Below, piece after piece: positions 1 through 6,888 of a stretch of DNA of 64,000 bases. Under the pieces are notes generated by a model, which made no database searches, had not been told where the DNA came from, and was given only the letters and a program-made list of their open reading frames with translations. This DNA comes from Burkholderiales bacterium (GTDB taxonomy: Bacteria; Pseudomonadota; Gammaproteobacteria; Burkholderiales; Burkholderiaceae_C). Position 1 is the stretch's first letter; every line of letters starts with the position of its first letter. The DNA lies in assembly GCA_947464185.1 (NCBI GenBank), contig CANHVY010000008.1, forward strand, positions 1 to 64,000, given 5' to 3'. A program made the position numbers and the translations under genes.

Positions 1-947
1 CAAATACCTTTCTTTAGTTTGGCGCTTTCGGCCAAACAAGTTTGGCGGTTTCGGCAAGTCAAGGATGTGGGAACACCACATCCTTGATTTACCGTTTCGT
101 GAAGGCCGGCGGTGCAAGCTGCCGAAGGCGCCATCAAGGGTCTGCCGGGGCGCTCAAACGCACTGGTCGAAGGCATCCGCAGTTGTGCCGCCAGCGCATC
201 AAGGCGGGCTCGCATGAACATGCGGGCCGGGCTGCCGGCCAGGCGCTCCTCCCATATCCCTCGCCGCGAGAGTTGGTCACGGGCACCCTCCTGCTCCCTG
301 CGCGTCAGGCCAAGGTCGGTCTGCCAGCGAGCCGCTTCACCATGCATCCAGCTGGTTCGCCCTCGTTGAAGCTGGCCGCGCATGCGGTGCAGCACGCAGG
401 ACATGAGCAGCGCCGCGTTGACCCCACCGCAGGCCCTCACCAGACTTCTGTGGAACGAAATGGGGGGTCCCAGCAGTTCCGCCAAGACCCGAGGGTCCCG
501 CCAGTCCCACGGTGATGACGCCGCATCGGGTTCTTGCTTGGTTGAGGCCAATGCCCCGCGCACCGACGCTGACAGGCGATGGCACAGCACTGCCAGCATC
601 ACTCGGTGCTCAAGCCGAGCAGGCTGACCGATCCGGCGCTCCTCGATCAGCCCCGCCGCGCGCAGGCGTGAGCGTACGGTCGCCTGCTCCTTGAGCGACA
701 GACCCGACTCCTGCGTCCATTGCTCTGCCGTGCATGCGAGCCAGCCCTCCGCCGAACCGCTGAGCATGACTTGGCGGGTCCAGTGCACAGACAAAGACAT
801 CATGAGACCCGCCTTCACCCCTTCCGCAATCTGGCAAAGCCTGCGGTGGAACGGAATCTGCGGACCCAGCAGGGGCCAGATGGCCTCTGCCCAGCCATCG
901 CTATCCTTTGCAGCGGCGTACACGGTGTTTGTCGAGCGCTGCGTCAC
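1..947 (-). CDS. GTG-start protein with two winged-helix domains, cut by left edge
   Basis: Translation from GTG at 947 gives 315 codons with no stop before the window edge. The GTG overlaps the TGA of the preceding gene (GTGA), which supports the start and translational coupling. Two homologous ~100-residue units are visible at about residues 25-125 and 157-258. Each has the pattern FHR, then G-x3-A-x-L, then W, then GL-x4-EQ, then R-x2-L, then ER-x2-G-x-PAR. The same unit forms the core of the upstream protein at 944-1369. Such units resemble replication-initiation-type winged helices common on plasmids and ICEs; this is recognition by eye, not a search. By position it may be the element's replication protein. 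After about residue 280 composition shifts, and DNA repeats at 16-87 fall inside the frame. Confidence 0.72.
   Translation of the reverse strand, partial: MTQRSTNTVYAAAKDSDGWAEAIWPLLGPQIPFHRRLCQIAEGVKAGLMMSLSVHWTRQVMLSGSAEGWLACTAEQWTQESGLSLKEQATVRSRLRAAGLIEERRIGQPARLEHRVMLAVLCHRLSASVRGALASTKQEPDAASSPWDWRDPRVLAELLGPPISFHRSLVRACGGVNAALLMSCVLHRMRGQLQRGRTSWMHGEAARWQTDLGLTRREQEGARDQLSRRGIWEERLAGSPARMFMRARLDALAAQLRMPSTSAFERPGRPLMAPSAACTAGLHETVNQGCGVPTSLTCRNRQTCLAESAKLKKGI
16..55. repeat. Two iteron-like 17-bp direct repeats
   Basis: AGTTTGGCGCTTTCGGC (16-32) and AGTTTGGCGGTTTCGGC (39-55) match at 16 of 17 positions with a 23-bp period. The period is not a multiple of three, so they do not encode a repeated peptide in the frame that crosses them. 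More copies could lie left of the window. Spacing and AT-richer context resemble replication iterons, but two copies are weak evidence. Confidence 0.45.
59..87. repeat. Perfect 12-bp inverted repeat, 5-base loop
   Basis: TCAAGGATGTGG (59-70) and CCACATCCTTGA (76-87) are exact inverse complements around GAACA. The hairpin lies next to the iteron-like repeats, inside the open frame that leaves the window. It could be part of an origin, a protein-binding site or an mRNA structure. No U-tract follows in either direction, so a factor-independent terminator is unlikely. Confidence 0.55.
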
Positions 948-1369
948 GGTGGCCGCGCTGCTCTCGCCTGGGCAGCGTTGCGTTGCGCCTGCTGCTGCAG
1001 TGCCTGGGCGATGGCGGCCTTGTCGACCTTGAACCACACGCGCGCAGGCATCCCCTCTCGACGTTCTGACAGCAGCCCCGCCTGGCGAAGCAGTCGCCTT
1101 GCGGTCTCCTGTTCCCAGCGGGACAGCCCAGTCTCGCGGGTCCATTGGTCTTGTGACAACGTGAACCAGCCGTCCACGAAGTCACGTTGCAGGTCTGCGA
1201 AGTGGCCCGCCTCGGACTCCTGTGTGGTCCCGATGGCGTAAGACAGCAGCAACGCTGCCGTGACGCTGCCGCAGATCGGCACAAGACATCGGTGGAACGT
1301 CACCGGCAGGTCGAAGATGTCGAGCAGGAGTTGATGCTCCACCCTGTTTTCTTCGGACTCTGGCCTCAT
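944..1369 (-). CDS. Small winged-helix replication-like protein
   Basis: This 141-residue protein starts at an ATG that overlaps the stop of the DUF2857-like gene (ATGA). Residues about 17-125 form one winged-helix-like unit with FHR near 25, the stretch W-x-L-S-x2-QW-x2-ETGLSR-x-EQE near 68-88, and ER-x2-G-x-PAR near 102-110. The unit is repeated twice in the next gene, which begins in the overlapping GTGA. A role in element replication or its control is inferred from position and from similar domains on plasmids. The Ala/Gln/Arg-rich tail (about 122-141) carries no clear motif. It could be the first piece of a once longer three-domain protein. Confidence 0.75.
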   Translation of the reverse strand: MRPESEENRVEHQLLLDIFDLPVTFHRCLVPICGSVTAALLLSYAIGTTQESEAGHFADLQRDFVDGWFTLSQDQWTRETGLSRWEQETARRLLRQAGLLSERREGMPARVWFKVDKAAIAQALQQQAQRNAAQARAARPP

Positions 1370-1914
1370 CGATTCAGCCATTCTTCTGCTTGCTGGATGA
1401 CCAGTTCGAGGGCTCCTATGGGGTGGACGGAGAACGACTGGTGCAGGCGCAGGTAGCGCTGCCTCGGCTCCAGATCCTTGGTGGCGCGCCAACTTCGCAG
1501 GATGCGACTGCGCTCATCTGGATGGGGCAGAGCCAGTTGTCCCGACGGGTGCATGACGCCAAACTCCCGCCTGAGTCGGTGGGTCGAGTTACGTGACATC
1601 TTGAATAAAGCGGCCATCAGCCGGACGGAGGCCCCATGCCGCACGAAGTAGGTCTGCACCTCCAGGGCCTCATCCACCAGGGTGACCTTGCGCAGCGCAC
1701 CCTCCAGGGCCTGTGCATCCAGCACGATCGAGATCCGGACCGCGTGGGTGCAGGCCAGGCGTTCAAGTTCATGCACTGACAGGCGGCGCAGCATCTTCAG
1801 CGGGGCACTGCTCAGACCAGCCCGGAGCAACTCGGCAGCATCCACTTGCAAGCTCCTTTGCGACACGTGGTGCAGCAGGACGGTTCGCACCTGAGGGTCG
1901 GTTACTTCCAGCAT
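1366..1914 (-). CDS. DUF2857-like ICE protein
   Basis: A 182-residue protein starting MLEVTDPQ. Its ATG shares one base with the ParB stop (TGATG), so the two are probably translationally coupled; a longer frame opens upstream but would run through parB. The middle contains a helix-turn-helix-like stretch (LMAALFKMSRNSTHRLRREF, about residues 116-135), suggesting DNA binding. Placement straight after a PFGI-type ParB is typical of DUF2857 proteins in integrative elements, and that context is the main ground for the name. No enzymatic motif is visible. Its biochemical role is not known. Confidence 0.72.
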   Translation of the reverse strand: MLEVTDPQVRTVLLHHVSQRSLQVDAAELLRAGLSSAPLKMLRRLSVHELERLACTHAVRISIVLDAQALEGALRKVTLVDEALEVQTYFVRHGASVRLMAALFKMSRNSTHRLRREFGVMHPSGQLALPHPDERSRILRSWRATKDLEPRQRYLRLHQSFSVHPIGALELVIQQAEEWLNR

Positions 1915-3281
1915 CAGGGCTCTCCGGGCGAAGTCCGCTTGCGGCTGGGGACGGCAATGGGAGACTTGGCCAGCGCCAACGCCTGAGCCAACGAACGAAA
2001 TGCAGGTGCGGCCGGGTCTTCTGCGGAAAACATCCAAGCGACCAGACTGGACTCGTCAATGGCCTGGGCGTCATCGGCATGACGAGAGGCACCAGCCGGC
2101 TCAGTCAGTGCCCGCAGACAGCGCCAAGCGCGTCTGTGGGCCTCCCGGGTCAGGGTTTCGATGGCGCCATCGTCCACGGTGGTCCACAGATCCGACAGCC
2201 TGGAGGTAGGGGAACCCGGAGCGGAAATCGCAAGGCCCGTGTGCTGCGCTAGTTCCTGAGCCTGCTGCCAAAGACGAGGCTCTTCGACCCTGGGAGCAGG
2301 AGCCTCGACGTTCCACTCGCCGCGGGCACTCAGCGCGCCATCCGCACCAGCCTCCGACCCATGGGCTGTCTGCACTGATGAGGCCTCAAGGGGCGACTCT
2401 GCAGGTGCAAGAGGACCGAAGACATCGTTCACGGCAGACCTGCAGGCCTCGACCACGGCCTGAACATTGAGCGCCTGGCTGGGTGAGGTGACTTGGCGCT
2501 GTTTCACGAACGTCACGAACGCGGGATCAAAGGCGCGGGCATAGACCTGGTCTTCGCTGCACTGAGTCGCAGCCATGACCTCTCGCTTCAAGGCATTGAG
2601 CTTGGGCTGCAGCGTCTTGACGTCCAGCCCTGACAACCCGGGATACCCTTGGGCAAGCGAGCCCAGTCGCTCGGTGGCGAACAGGTACAAGCCAAGGGTC
2701 GCGGTGTTCACCGACAGCCCCAACAAGTGCAGGGCGTCTTCCAGCGTACGCAGCGACAGGACCGAATCACGTTCAGTCTCGAGTTGACGCTTGAGCGCCG
2801 CCACCCCGCAGGCCTTGTCCCAGAAGCTCATGTCACCACGCTGCTCGTTCTCGGTCAGATGGGCGCTCAGCACCTGACCATGGCCACGCCACGGCCGAAA
2901 GAGAACGGTCAGTCGCCCGTATCGCAGATCGCGGGTCTCAGCCCATAGCTGCTGAAGGGCGCGCAGGCGGGTGTTGCCGCCTGATTCCACGATGAAGTGC
3001 GCTGCCCCGGGCTCCCGGGTGACCGTCAGCGGCGCGCGCAGGCCACCCGTTCGAATGGATTCCTTGATCTCCTCGAACTTGGGGTTCGGCACCCTGCGTG
3101 GGTTGTGCTCGTAGGGCCGGATGTCCTCCACCGAGACCTCGATGGCGCACTCCCGGGTGGGGTCGGCATGCTCTGGCAAGGTATGCCCGAGCCGGGACGG
3201 ATTACCCACCCCCAGTGACTGAGCTACCAGTTGGCGGCGCTTGTCTTGGGTGGACGGCGGGTCGTTGCGTCCGCTGGTCAT
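1914..3281 (-). CDS. parB: ParB family protein, integrating-element (PFGI-1) class
   Basis: A 455-residue partition protein. The start at 3281 is the ATG of an ATGA overlap with parA; 19 upstream in-frame residues inside parA are rejected. The N-terminal ParB/Srx-like domain shows IRPYEHNPRR, then EEIKESIRTGG-x-RAPLTV and the box ESGGNTRLRAL. GGNTR in place of the chromosomal GERR-type box is typical of the integrating-element ParB class. A second conserved segment reads TENEQRGDMSFWDKA. The C-terminal third is Ala/Pro-rich and variable. With ParA it probably maintains the excised circular form, though such proteins can also have nuclease or regulatory activity. No parS site was identified with confidence. 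Confidence 0.88.
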   Translation of the reverse strand: MTSGRNDPPSTQDKRRQLVAQSLGVGNPSRLGHTLPEHADPTRECAIEVSVEDIRPYEHNPRRVPNPKFEEIKESIRTGGLRAPLTVTREPGAAHFIVESGGNTRLRALQQLWAETRDLRYGRLTVLFRPWRGHGQVLSAHLTENEQRGDMSFWDKACGVAALKRQLETERDSVLSLRTLEDALHLLGLSVNTATLGLYLFATERLGSLAQGYPGLSGLDVKTLQPKLNALKREVMAATQCSEDQVYARAFDPAFVTFVKQRQVTSPSQALNVQAVVEACRSAVNDVFGPLAPAESPLEASSVQTAHGSEAGADGALSARGEWNVEAPAPRVEEPRLWQQAQELAQHTGLAISAPGSPTSRLSDLWTTVDDGAIETLTREAHRRAWRCLRALTEPAGASRHADDAQAIDESSLVAWMFSAEDPAAPAFRSLAQALALAKSPIAVPSRKRTSPGEP

Positions 3282-4111
3282 GGCCGCCTCCCTTGTCCGT
3301 CCACTTCCAGGCCCATGAGACTTGGGATCAGCTCCCAAGCCAATCGGTGCATGACCATGCTGGCGCTGGGCATCGGACCTTCTCTGGCGGGTTCATGCCG
3401 ATGCACCGGCACGCGCAGGGTGGCAGCCTCCTTGTACGCCTTGGCGTAGGGCACCACGGTGTCCAGCACGCTCACCCTGCCCTTCAGCCGGATGAAGTCC
3501 TCGCGTATGCCGCTGGCGATGCTGCGGGCGTCGATGGTGCGGTCCTGCCGGTAAATCACCGCCTTCAGTGGCCCTAGAGTGGCCCCCAGCGCACTGCTTG
3601 GTTCCAAGCGTTCCAGCAATTCCATCGTGCCATCTCGGAACTCCCGGGCCGAGAGGATTTCGGGCGTGATGGGCGACACCAGGATGTCAGCCGCCAGGAC
3701 GGCCGCGTCCTGCAGTGGACCGATCGAGCCCTGGGTGTCTATCAGCACGCAGTCGTATCGTTCCCGCACAGCGCAGGACTGGAGCGCGAAGCGCAGCCGG
3801 AAGCCGCGGTCGATGCGCTGCAGCAACCAGGGGGGCAACTGCCCTTGGGGATCGTCGGAGACGACGATGTCCAGGCCGTCGACCACCGTGTGGGCAATGC
3901 AATCGGCCGTCACCTCGCCGCCCACGACGGCACGTGTGAGTCCCGCAGGCGCAGGACTACACAGGGGAAAGTACTTCGACAACGAGGGCTGCACGTCGGC
4001 ATCGACAAGCAGCACCCGCAGGCCCAGGTCAGCGAGCAGCGCTCCCAGGTTGGCCGTGAGCGTGGTCTTGCCTACGCCTCCCTTGGTACTTGTGACTGTG
4101 AACTTGATCAT
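3278..4111 (-). CDS. parA: ParA-type partition ATPase
   Basis: A 277-residue MinD/ParA-type ATPase. The deviant Walker A motif KGGVGKTT lies at residues 10-17, the A' region DAD about 38-40, and a switch-like LIDTQGSIG further on. It partners with the overlapping ParB to segregate or stabilise the element, and possibly represses its own operon as other ParA/ParB pairs do. The start ATG follows AAAGGA by about five bases, and a bulged hairpin lies directly upstream (4125-4154). Length is normal for a small ParA without an N-terminal DNA-binding extension. Confidence 0.92.
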   Translation of the reverse strand: MIKFTVTSTKGGVGKTTLTANLGALLADLGLRVLLVDADVQPSLSKYFPLCSPAPAGLTRAVVGGEVTADCIAHTVVDGLDIVVSDDPQGQLPPWLLQRIDRGFRLRFALQSCAVRERYDCVLIDTQGSIGPLQDAAVLAADILVSPITPEILSAREFRDGTMELLERLEPSSALGATLGPLKAVIYRQDRTIDARSIASGIREDFIRLKGRVSVLDTVVPYAKAYKEAATLRVPVHRHEPAREGPMPSASMVMHRLAWELIPSLMGLEVDGQGRRP

Positions 4112-4124
4112 GGAATCCTTTCGC

Positions 4125-4154
4125 TCATCAGGCCCAACCGCCAGGCCCTGATGA
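4125..4154 (-). promoter_or_regulatory. Hairpin directly upstream of parA
   Basis: TCATCAGGCC (4125-4134) pairs with GGCCCTGATGA (4144-4154), giving a ten-base-pair stem with one bulged C and a nine-base loop. It sits 13 bases before the parA start and just ahead of the AAAGGA ribosome site, between the sigma gene and parA. It could be a ParA/ParB operator, a parS-like site, or an mRNA structure that controls parA translation or attenuates read-through. Confidence 0.45.
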
Positions 4155-4237
4155 AGTCAACGAAATCCAGGTCGAAACTGTCCGATTCAACTGAGCAGAC
4201 AGCGTGGACCGTCAGCATGGGCATTGCCAATTCCGGC

Positions 4238-4834
4238 TCAACCGCTGAGGTAGACATTCAATCCAGCGGCGCTCAGTCGTTCGCGAACCTGTGCCAGCTC
4301 GAGATAAAGGGTGCTGCGTGCCACCCCCAGCACCTGGGCAGCTTCGGCCGGCGTGAGACCTTCCGGGCCGAGCAGCCTGCACAACTTTTGCTGCCGTTCG
4401 GTCAGGCCGGCGAAGGCCCGCTCCAGATCGAGTCGCAGGTCCGTGACCGACGAAGAGTCGATGCCCGACTGCGACTGGTCCTCGGCCACCGTCTCACCAA
4501 GGGTCGGAGCATCGGCCGAGGCGTCATCTTCCGTCTGACCCCATGGCGAGTCCCATGACAGCAAGGGAGTGCCCCCGCCCCTCTTGACTGCCAAGTCTCT
4601 GCGGGAAAGATCCGCAAGGTGGTTTTCAATGACGCGGTGAAGGTACTTGGCCCCCGCGTCCTGCGCCTGGGGACTGAGCCTGGTGCGGACCTGGATCCAG
4701 TGCAGAAGGCATTCCTGCATCAGATCCTCGGCATGTTCCGCGCTGAGCCGTCTTCGTCGTCGCTGTTCGGCCACTAGAGTCCTGATCACCCTGAACTCCC
4801 ATGCTTGGAGTCCGTCCCCCGGTCCGAGTGCCAT
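4238..4834 (-). CDS. Sigma-70 family (ECF-like) RNA polymerase sigma factor
   Basis: A 198-residue protein with the two-domain layout of small sigma factors. Region 2 covers about residues 15-85, with HAEDLMQECLLHW and an R/D-rich helix ending near SRRDLAVK. Region 4 covers about 140-190, LTERQQKLCRLLGPEGLTPAEAAQVLGVARSTL, a canonical helix-turn-helix. The linker is acidic. It heads the minus-strand run into parA-parB and is divergent from alpA, so it may switch on element genes; this is inferred from position only. No anti-sigma gene is adjacent. A GG-rich stretch precedes the ATG at 4834. It could instead be a phage-type late regulator with a sigma fold. Confidence 0.82.
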   Translation of the reverse strand: MALGPGDGLQAWEFRVIRTLVAEQRRRRRLSAEHAEDLMQECLLHWIQVRTRLSPQAQDAGAKYLHRVIENHLADLSRRDLAVKRGGGTPLLSWDSPWGQTEDDASADAPTLGETVAEDQSQSGIDSSSVTDLRLDLERAFAGLTERQQKLCRLLGPEGLTPAEAAQVLGVARSTLYLELAQVRERLSAAGLNVYLSG

Positions 4835-5171
4835 GTGGCCCCCCGCGCAAGTTGCAACGGGGGCATGACCAGCAAGGACTCAATCAGTAAGTGGACGGAA
4901 AAGGCAGCGGAAGCGGCACCAGTTTTGAACTGAGCAATGCTTCTTAAGGGTTTACGACGAGTTCAGCGCGTCCAGGCGCGGGGTGGCGGCCGGTCGACAC
5001 ACAGCTCACAGGACACCATCGGACACATTCGGCACGAATGACGTCAAGGCCAGGAGGGACGTCAAGCTCAACCAGATGGTGAGCGGGTTCCCGCATGAGG
5101 GGCGCCGCCAGACCTTCCAGACCATATGGCCGGCTGGCGTCCGTTGCGATTCACCTTCAGGAGAACATTCG
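4835..5171. promoter_or_regulatory. Divergent intergenic control region (sigma gene / alpA)
   Basis: This 337-base gap separates the divergent sigma and alpA starts, so it must hold both promoters. It contains the repeats listed at 5011-5066. I found no convincing coding frame with its own ribosome site and no clear sigma-70 promoter on either strand. A loose GAACT/AGTTC inverted repeat brackets about 4925-4965. Confidence 0.5.
5011..5066. repeat. Phased 10-bp repeats and a 9-bp direct repeat upstream of alpA
   Basis: Three consecutive ten-mers, GGACACCATC, GGACACATTC and GGCACGAATG, occupy 5011-5040. They match on the pattern GGMAC and repeat at about one helical turn. Just downstream GACGTCAAG occurs at 5040-5048 and again at 5058-5066. 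Phased repeats between divergent regulatory genes suggest binding sites for AlpA, the sigma factor or another control protein. The degeneracy of the third ten-mer keeps confidence low. Confidence 0.45.
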
Positions 5172-5432
5172 ATGCAAGCTCAGAGCTCCACCAGCCAAGT
5201 CACGCCGCCAGCCTCCAACACGCCGCTCATCGTGCTGCGGCGCAGACAAGTCGAGGAGAGGACCGGCCTGTCCCGCAGCACCCTGTATCACTACATCAAG
5301 CTGGGCAACTTTCCCAAGCCCATGGCGCTGGGCCCACGCGTCGTGGGGTGGCTGGAGTCAGATGTGAACTCCTGGATCAACGAGCGGGTGCGCGTCAGCT
5401 GCGGTGGCCGTAGCGGTGGGAGACACACCTGA
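5172..5432 (+). CDS. alpA: AlpA family transcriptional regulator / excisionase-like
   Basis: An 86-residue protein with an AlpA/MerR-type helix-turn-helix. Residues about 23-70 read IVLRRRQVEERTGLSRSTLYHYI, then F-P-K-P and GWLESDVNSWI, the standard AlpA pattern. The start is ATG 5172, preceded eight bases earlier by AGGAG; the longer upstream frame is rejected. AlpA proteins act as activators of integrase genes or as recombination directionality factors, here presumably for the convergent recombinase whose end lies 17 bases away. It is divergent from the sigma gene. Confidence 0.85.
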   Translation: MQAQSSTSQVTPPASNTPLIVLRRRQVEERTGLSRSTLYHYIKLGNFPKPMALGPRVVGWLESDVNSWINERVRVSCGGRSGGRHT

Positions 5433-5449
5433 GAAATTGATGCGGGCCA

Positions 5450-6703
5450 TCAAGCTGAAGAAGGACTGGAACCGTCCAAGAACCTGGCCCAGTCCTCCAT
5501 CAGGGAGACCCGCCTCGGAAACATCGTCCCGCGTTGATAGGCGGCCTCGACTTTGTCGGGCAGTTGGTGTGCGAGCGCGTGTTCGGCCACTTCACGAGGA
5601 TGGGATGTGGCTTCAGCCGCCCATACTCTGAAAGAAGATCGGAATCCGTGTGGCACCACAGGCTGCCCGCGTTCATCCAACCACACTGGCGGGTCATTCA
5701 TCCGCTTGATGACTGCGCCGATTGAAGCATCTGAAAGCACGGTATCGGCTCGACTGCCAGGGAACACCAGTTCCGTGCCCTTGATCCTCGGTAAATTCCT
5801 CAGCAGTGCTACGCAACTCGCAGACAGTGGCACCTGATGCTCTCGGCCTGCCTTCATGCGCTGCGGTGGCACAGTCCAGATACCAGCGTCCAGGTCGAAT
5901 TCGAGCCACTTGGCTCCCCGAACCTCGCCGGTCCGGGCCGCGCATAGAACCGTCAACTCAAGTGCGCGTGCAGCGATGCCCTCACGAGAACGCAGAGCCG
6001 CCATGAAGCTGGGCATATCCCGCCAAGCAAGCGAAGGATGATTGCCTCGGGCTGCGACCTTTTGCGGCGCAGGAAGAATGTGTTCGAGATGGCCCTTCCA
6101 CCGGGCCGGGTTGTCGCCGTTCCGGTGTCCGGCAACGGTGGCCCAGTCCAGGACTGCCTCAATGCGCTGCCGAACACGAGACGCAGTTTCTGTCTTCGTT
6201 GTCCAAATCGGCTTGAGGCACTTGACGATCAGAGCCGTATCGACACCAGCCACGTCCAGTTGCCCGATGACTGGGGAGACATACGTTCTCAGCGTAGCCG
6301 ACCATTGCTCGGCGTGCTTGGCGTTACGCCATCCCGCGCGCTTACTCTCAATCAACTGTTTGGACGCGACGTCAAAAGTCAACGCTCGCGCCTGCTCCTG
6401 GCTTGCCCGTTGGCGTTCTTCCATTCGAGCAGCGGCAGGATCAACACCGTCCAGGAGCTGAAGGCGCAGTCGATGAGCTTTCTCCCTGGCTAACGCAAGC
6501 GAGACGTCTCGAAGTGGACCGAGACCGAGCACCCGCTGCTTGCCATCCCGCGTGTACCGAAACACCCAAGACTTGGTTCCAGAGGACGTCACCTGCAGCC
6601 AGAGGTTGTCACCATCACCGTGCCAACCGACCTTGCTGATGCTCTTTACCAGTAAAGCGGAAAGTTTTTTGGACATACTTTTGACATACGCCTGAGCATA
6701 CAT
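5450..6703 (-). CDS. P4-type site-specific tyrosine recombinase (integrase)
   Basis: About 417 residues, with an N-terminal DUF4102-like arm-binding domain (SISKVGWHGDGDNLWLQV), a central SAM-like core-binding domain and a C-terminal catalytic domain. Counting from 6703, the catalytic residues are Arg257 (ART), His352 and Arg355 (HGFR), His379 (LAH) and Tyr389 (AYQRG). The set looks intact. It integrates and excises the element, usually at the 3' end of a tRNA gene. The start is uncertain: ATG 6703 follows GGAAG, while ATG 6676 (MSKKLSALL) fits family N-termini better and 6739 is also possible. It converges on alpA. Confidence 0.93.
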   Translation of the reverse strand: MYAQAYVKSMSKKLSALLVKSISKVGWHGDGDNLWLQVTSSGTKSWVFRYTRDGKQRVLGLGPLRDVSLALAREKAHRLRLQLLDGVDPAAARMEERQRASQEQARALTFDVASKQLIESKRAGWRNAKHAEQWSATLRTYVSPVIGQLDVAGVDTALIVKCLKPIWTTKTETASRVRQRIEAVLDWATVAGHRNGDNPARWKGHLEHILPAPQKVAARGNHPSLAWRDMPSFMAALRSREGIAARALELTVLCAARTGEVRGAKWLEFDLDAGIWTVPPQRMKAGREHQVPLSASCVALLRNLPRIKGTELVFPGSRADTVLSDASIGAVIKRMNDPPVWLDERGQPVVPHGFRSSFRVWAAEATSHPREVAEHALAHQLPDKVEAAYQRGTMFPRRVSLMEDWARFLDGSSPSSA

Positions 6704-6811
6704 CGAACTTCCGGAACTGGTCGAACACAGCAGGATCACCTCAGACAGACGATGATGGACTCTCCTAGGTAAATCGGTTCAGACCGAGACAATATTAGAC
6801 TTCACTGAATT

Positions 6812-6838
6812 AACGATTTTCGGTCGCTCCCTCCGCCA
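6812..6838 (+). other. Possible attR: tRNA-Ser-like 3' end
   Basis: TCCCTCCGCCA at 6828-6838 equals the 3' acceptor strand, G discriminator and CCA of a tRNA with acceptor GGAGGGA, as in tRNA-Ser. It is preceded by TTCGGTC, loosely like a T-loop, but no paired T-stem and no whole tRNA is present. It lies between the integrase and the first chromosomal gene, in the orientation expected if the intact tRNA gene is at the far left end of the element. An eleven-base match can arise by chance. Confidence 0.3.
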
Positions 6839-6888
6839 GCACAAGACCTTCCAACGCGCCGTGCAGGGCGGCCGTGCCCTCGGCAAGC

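Larger units (their letters stand above)
1..6838. mobile_element. One end of an integrative (ICE-like) element
   Basis: The block combines a P4-type tyrosine recombinase, an AlpA-type regulator, ParA, a PFGI-type ParB, a DUF2857-like protein and winged-helix replication-like proteins. This set is the known stabilisation/replication module of integrative and conjugative elements in Proteobacteria. Housekeeping genes begin right of about 6,889. The right boundary is set at a tRNA-Ser-like 3' end (6828-6838), which is only a candidate. The left part, including any conjugation genes, lies outside the window, so whether the element is complete or mobile cannot be judged. Confidence 0.72.
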
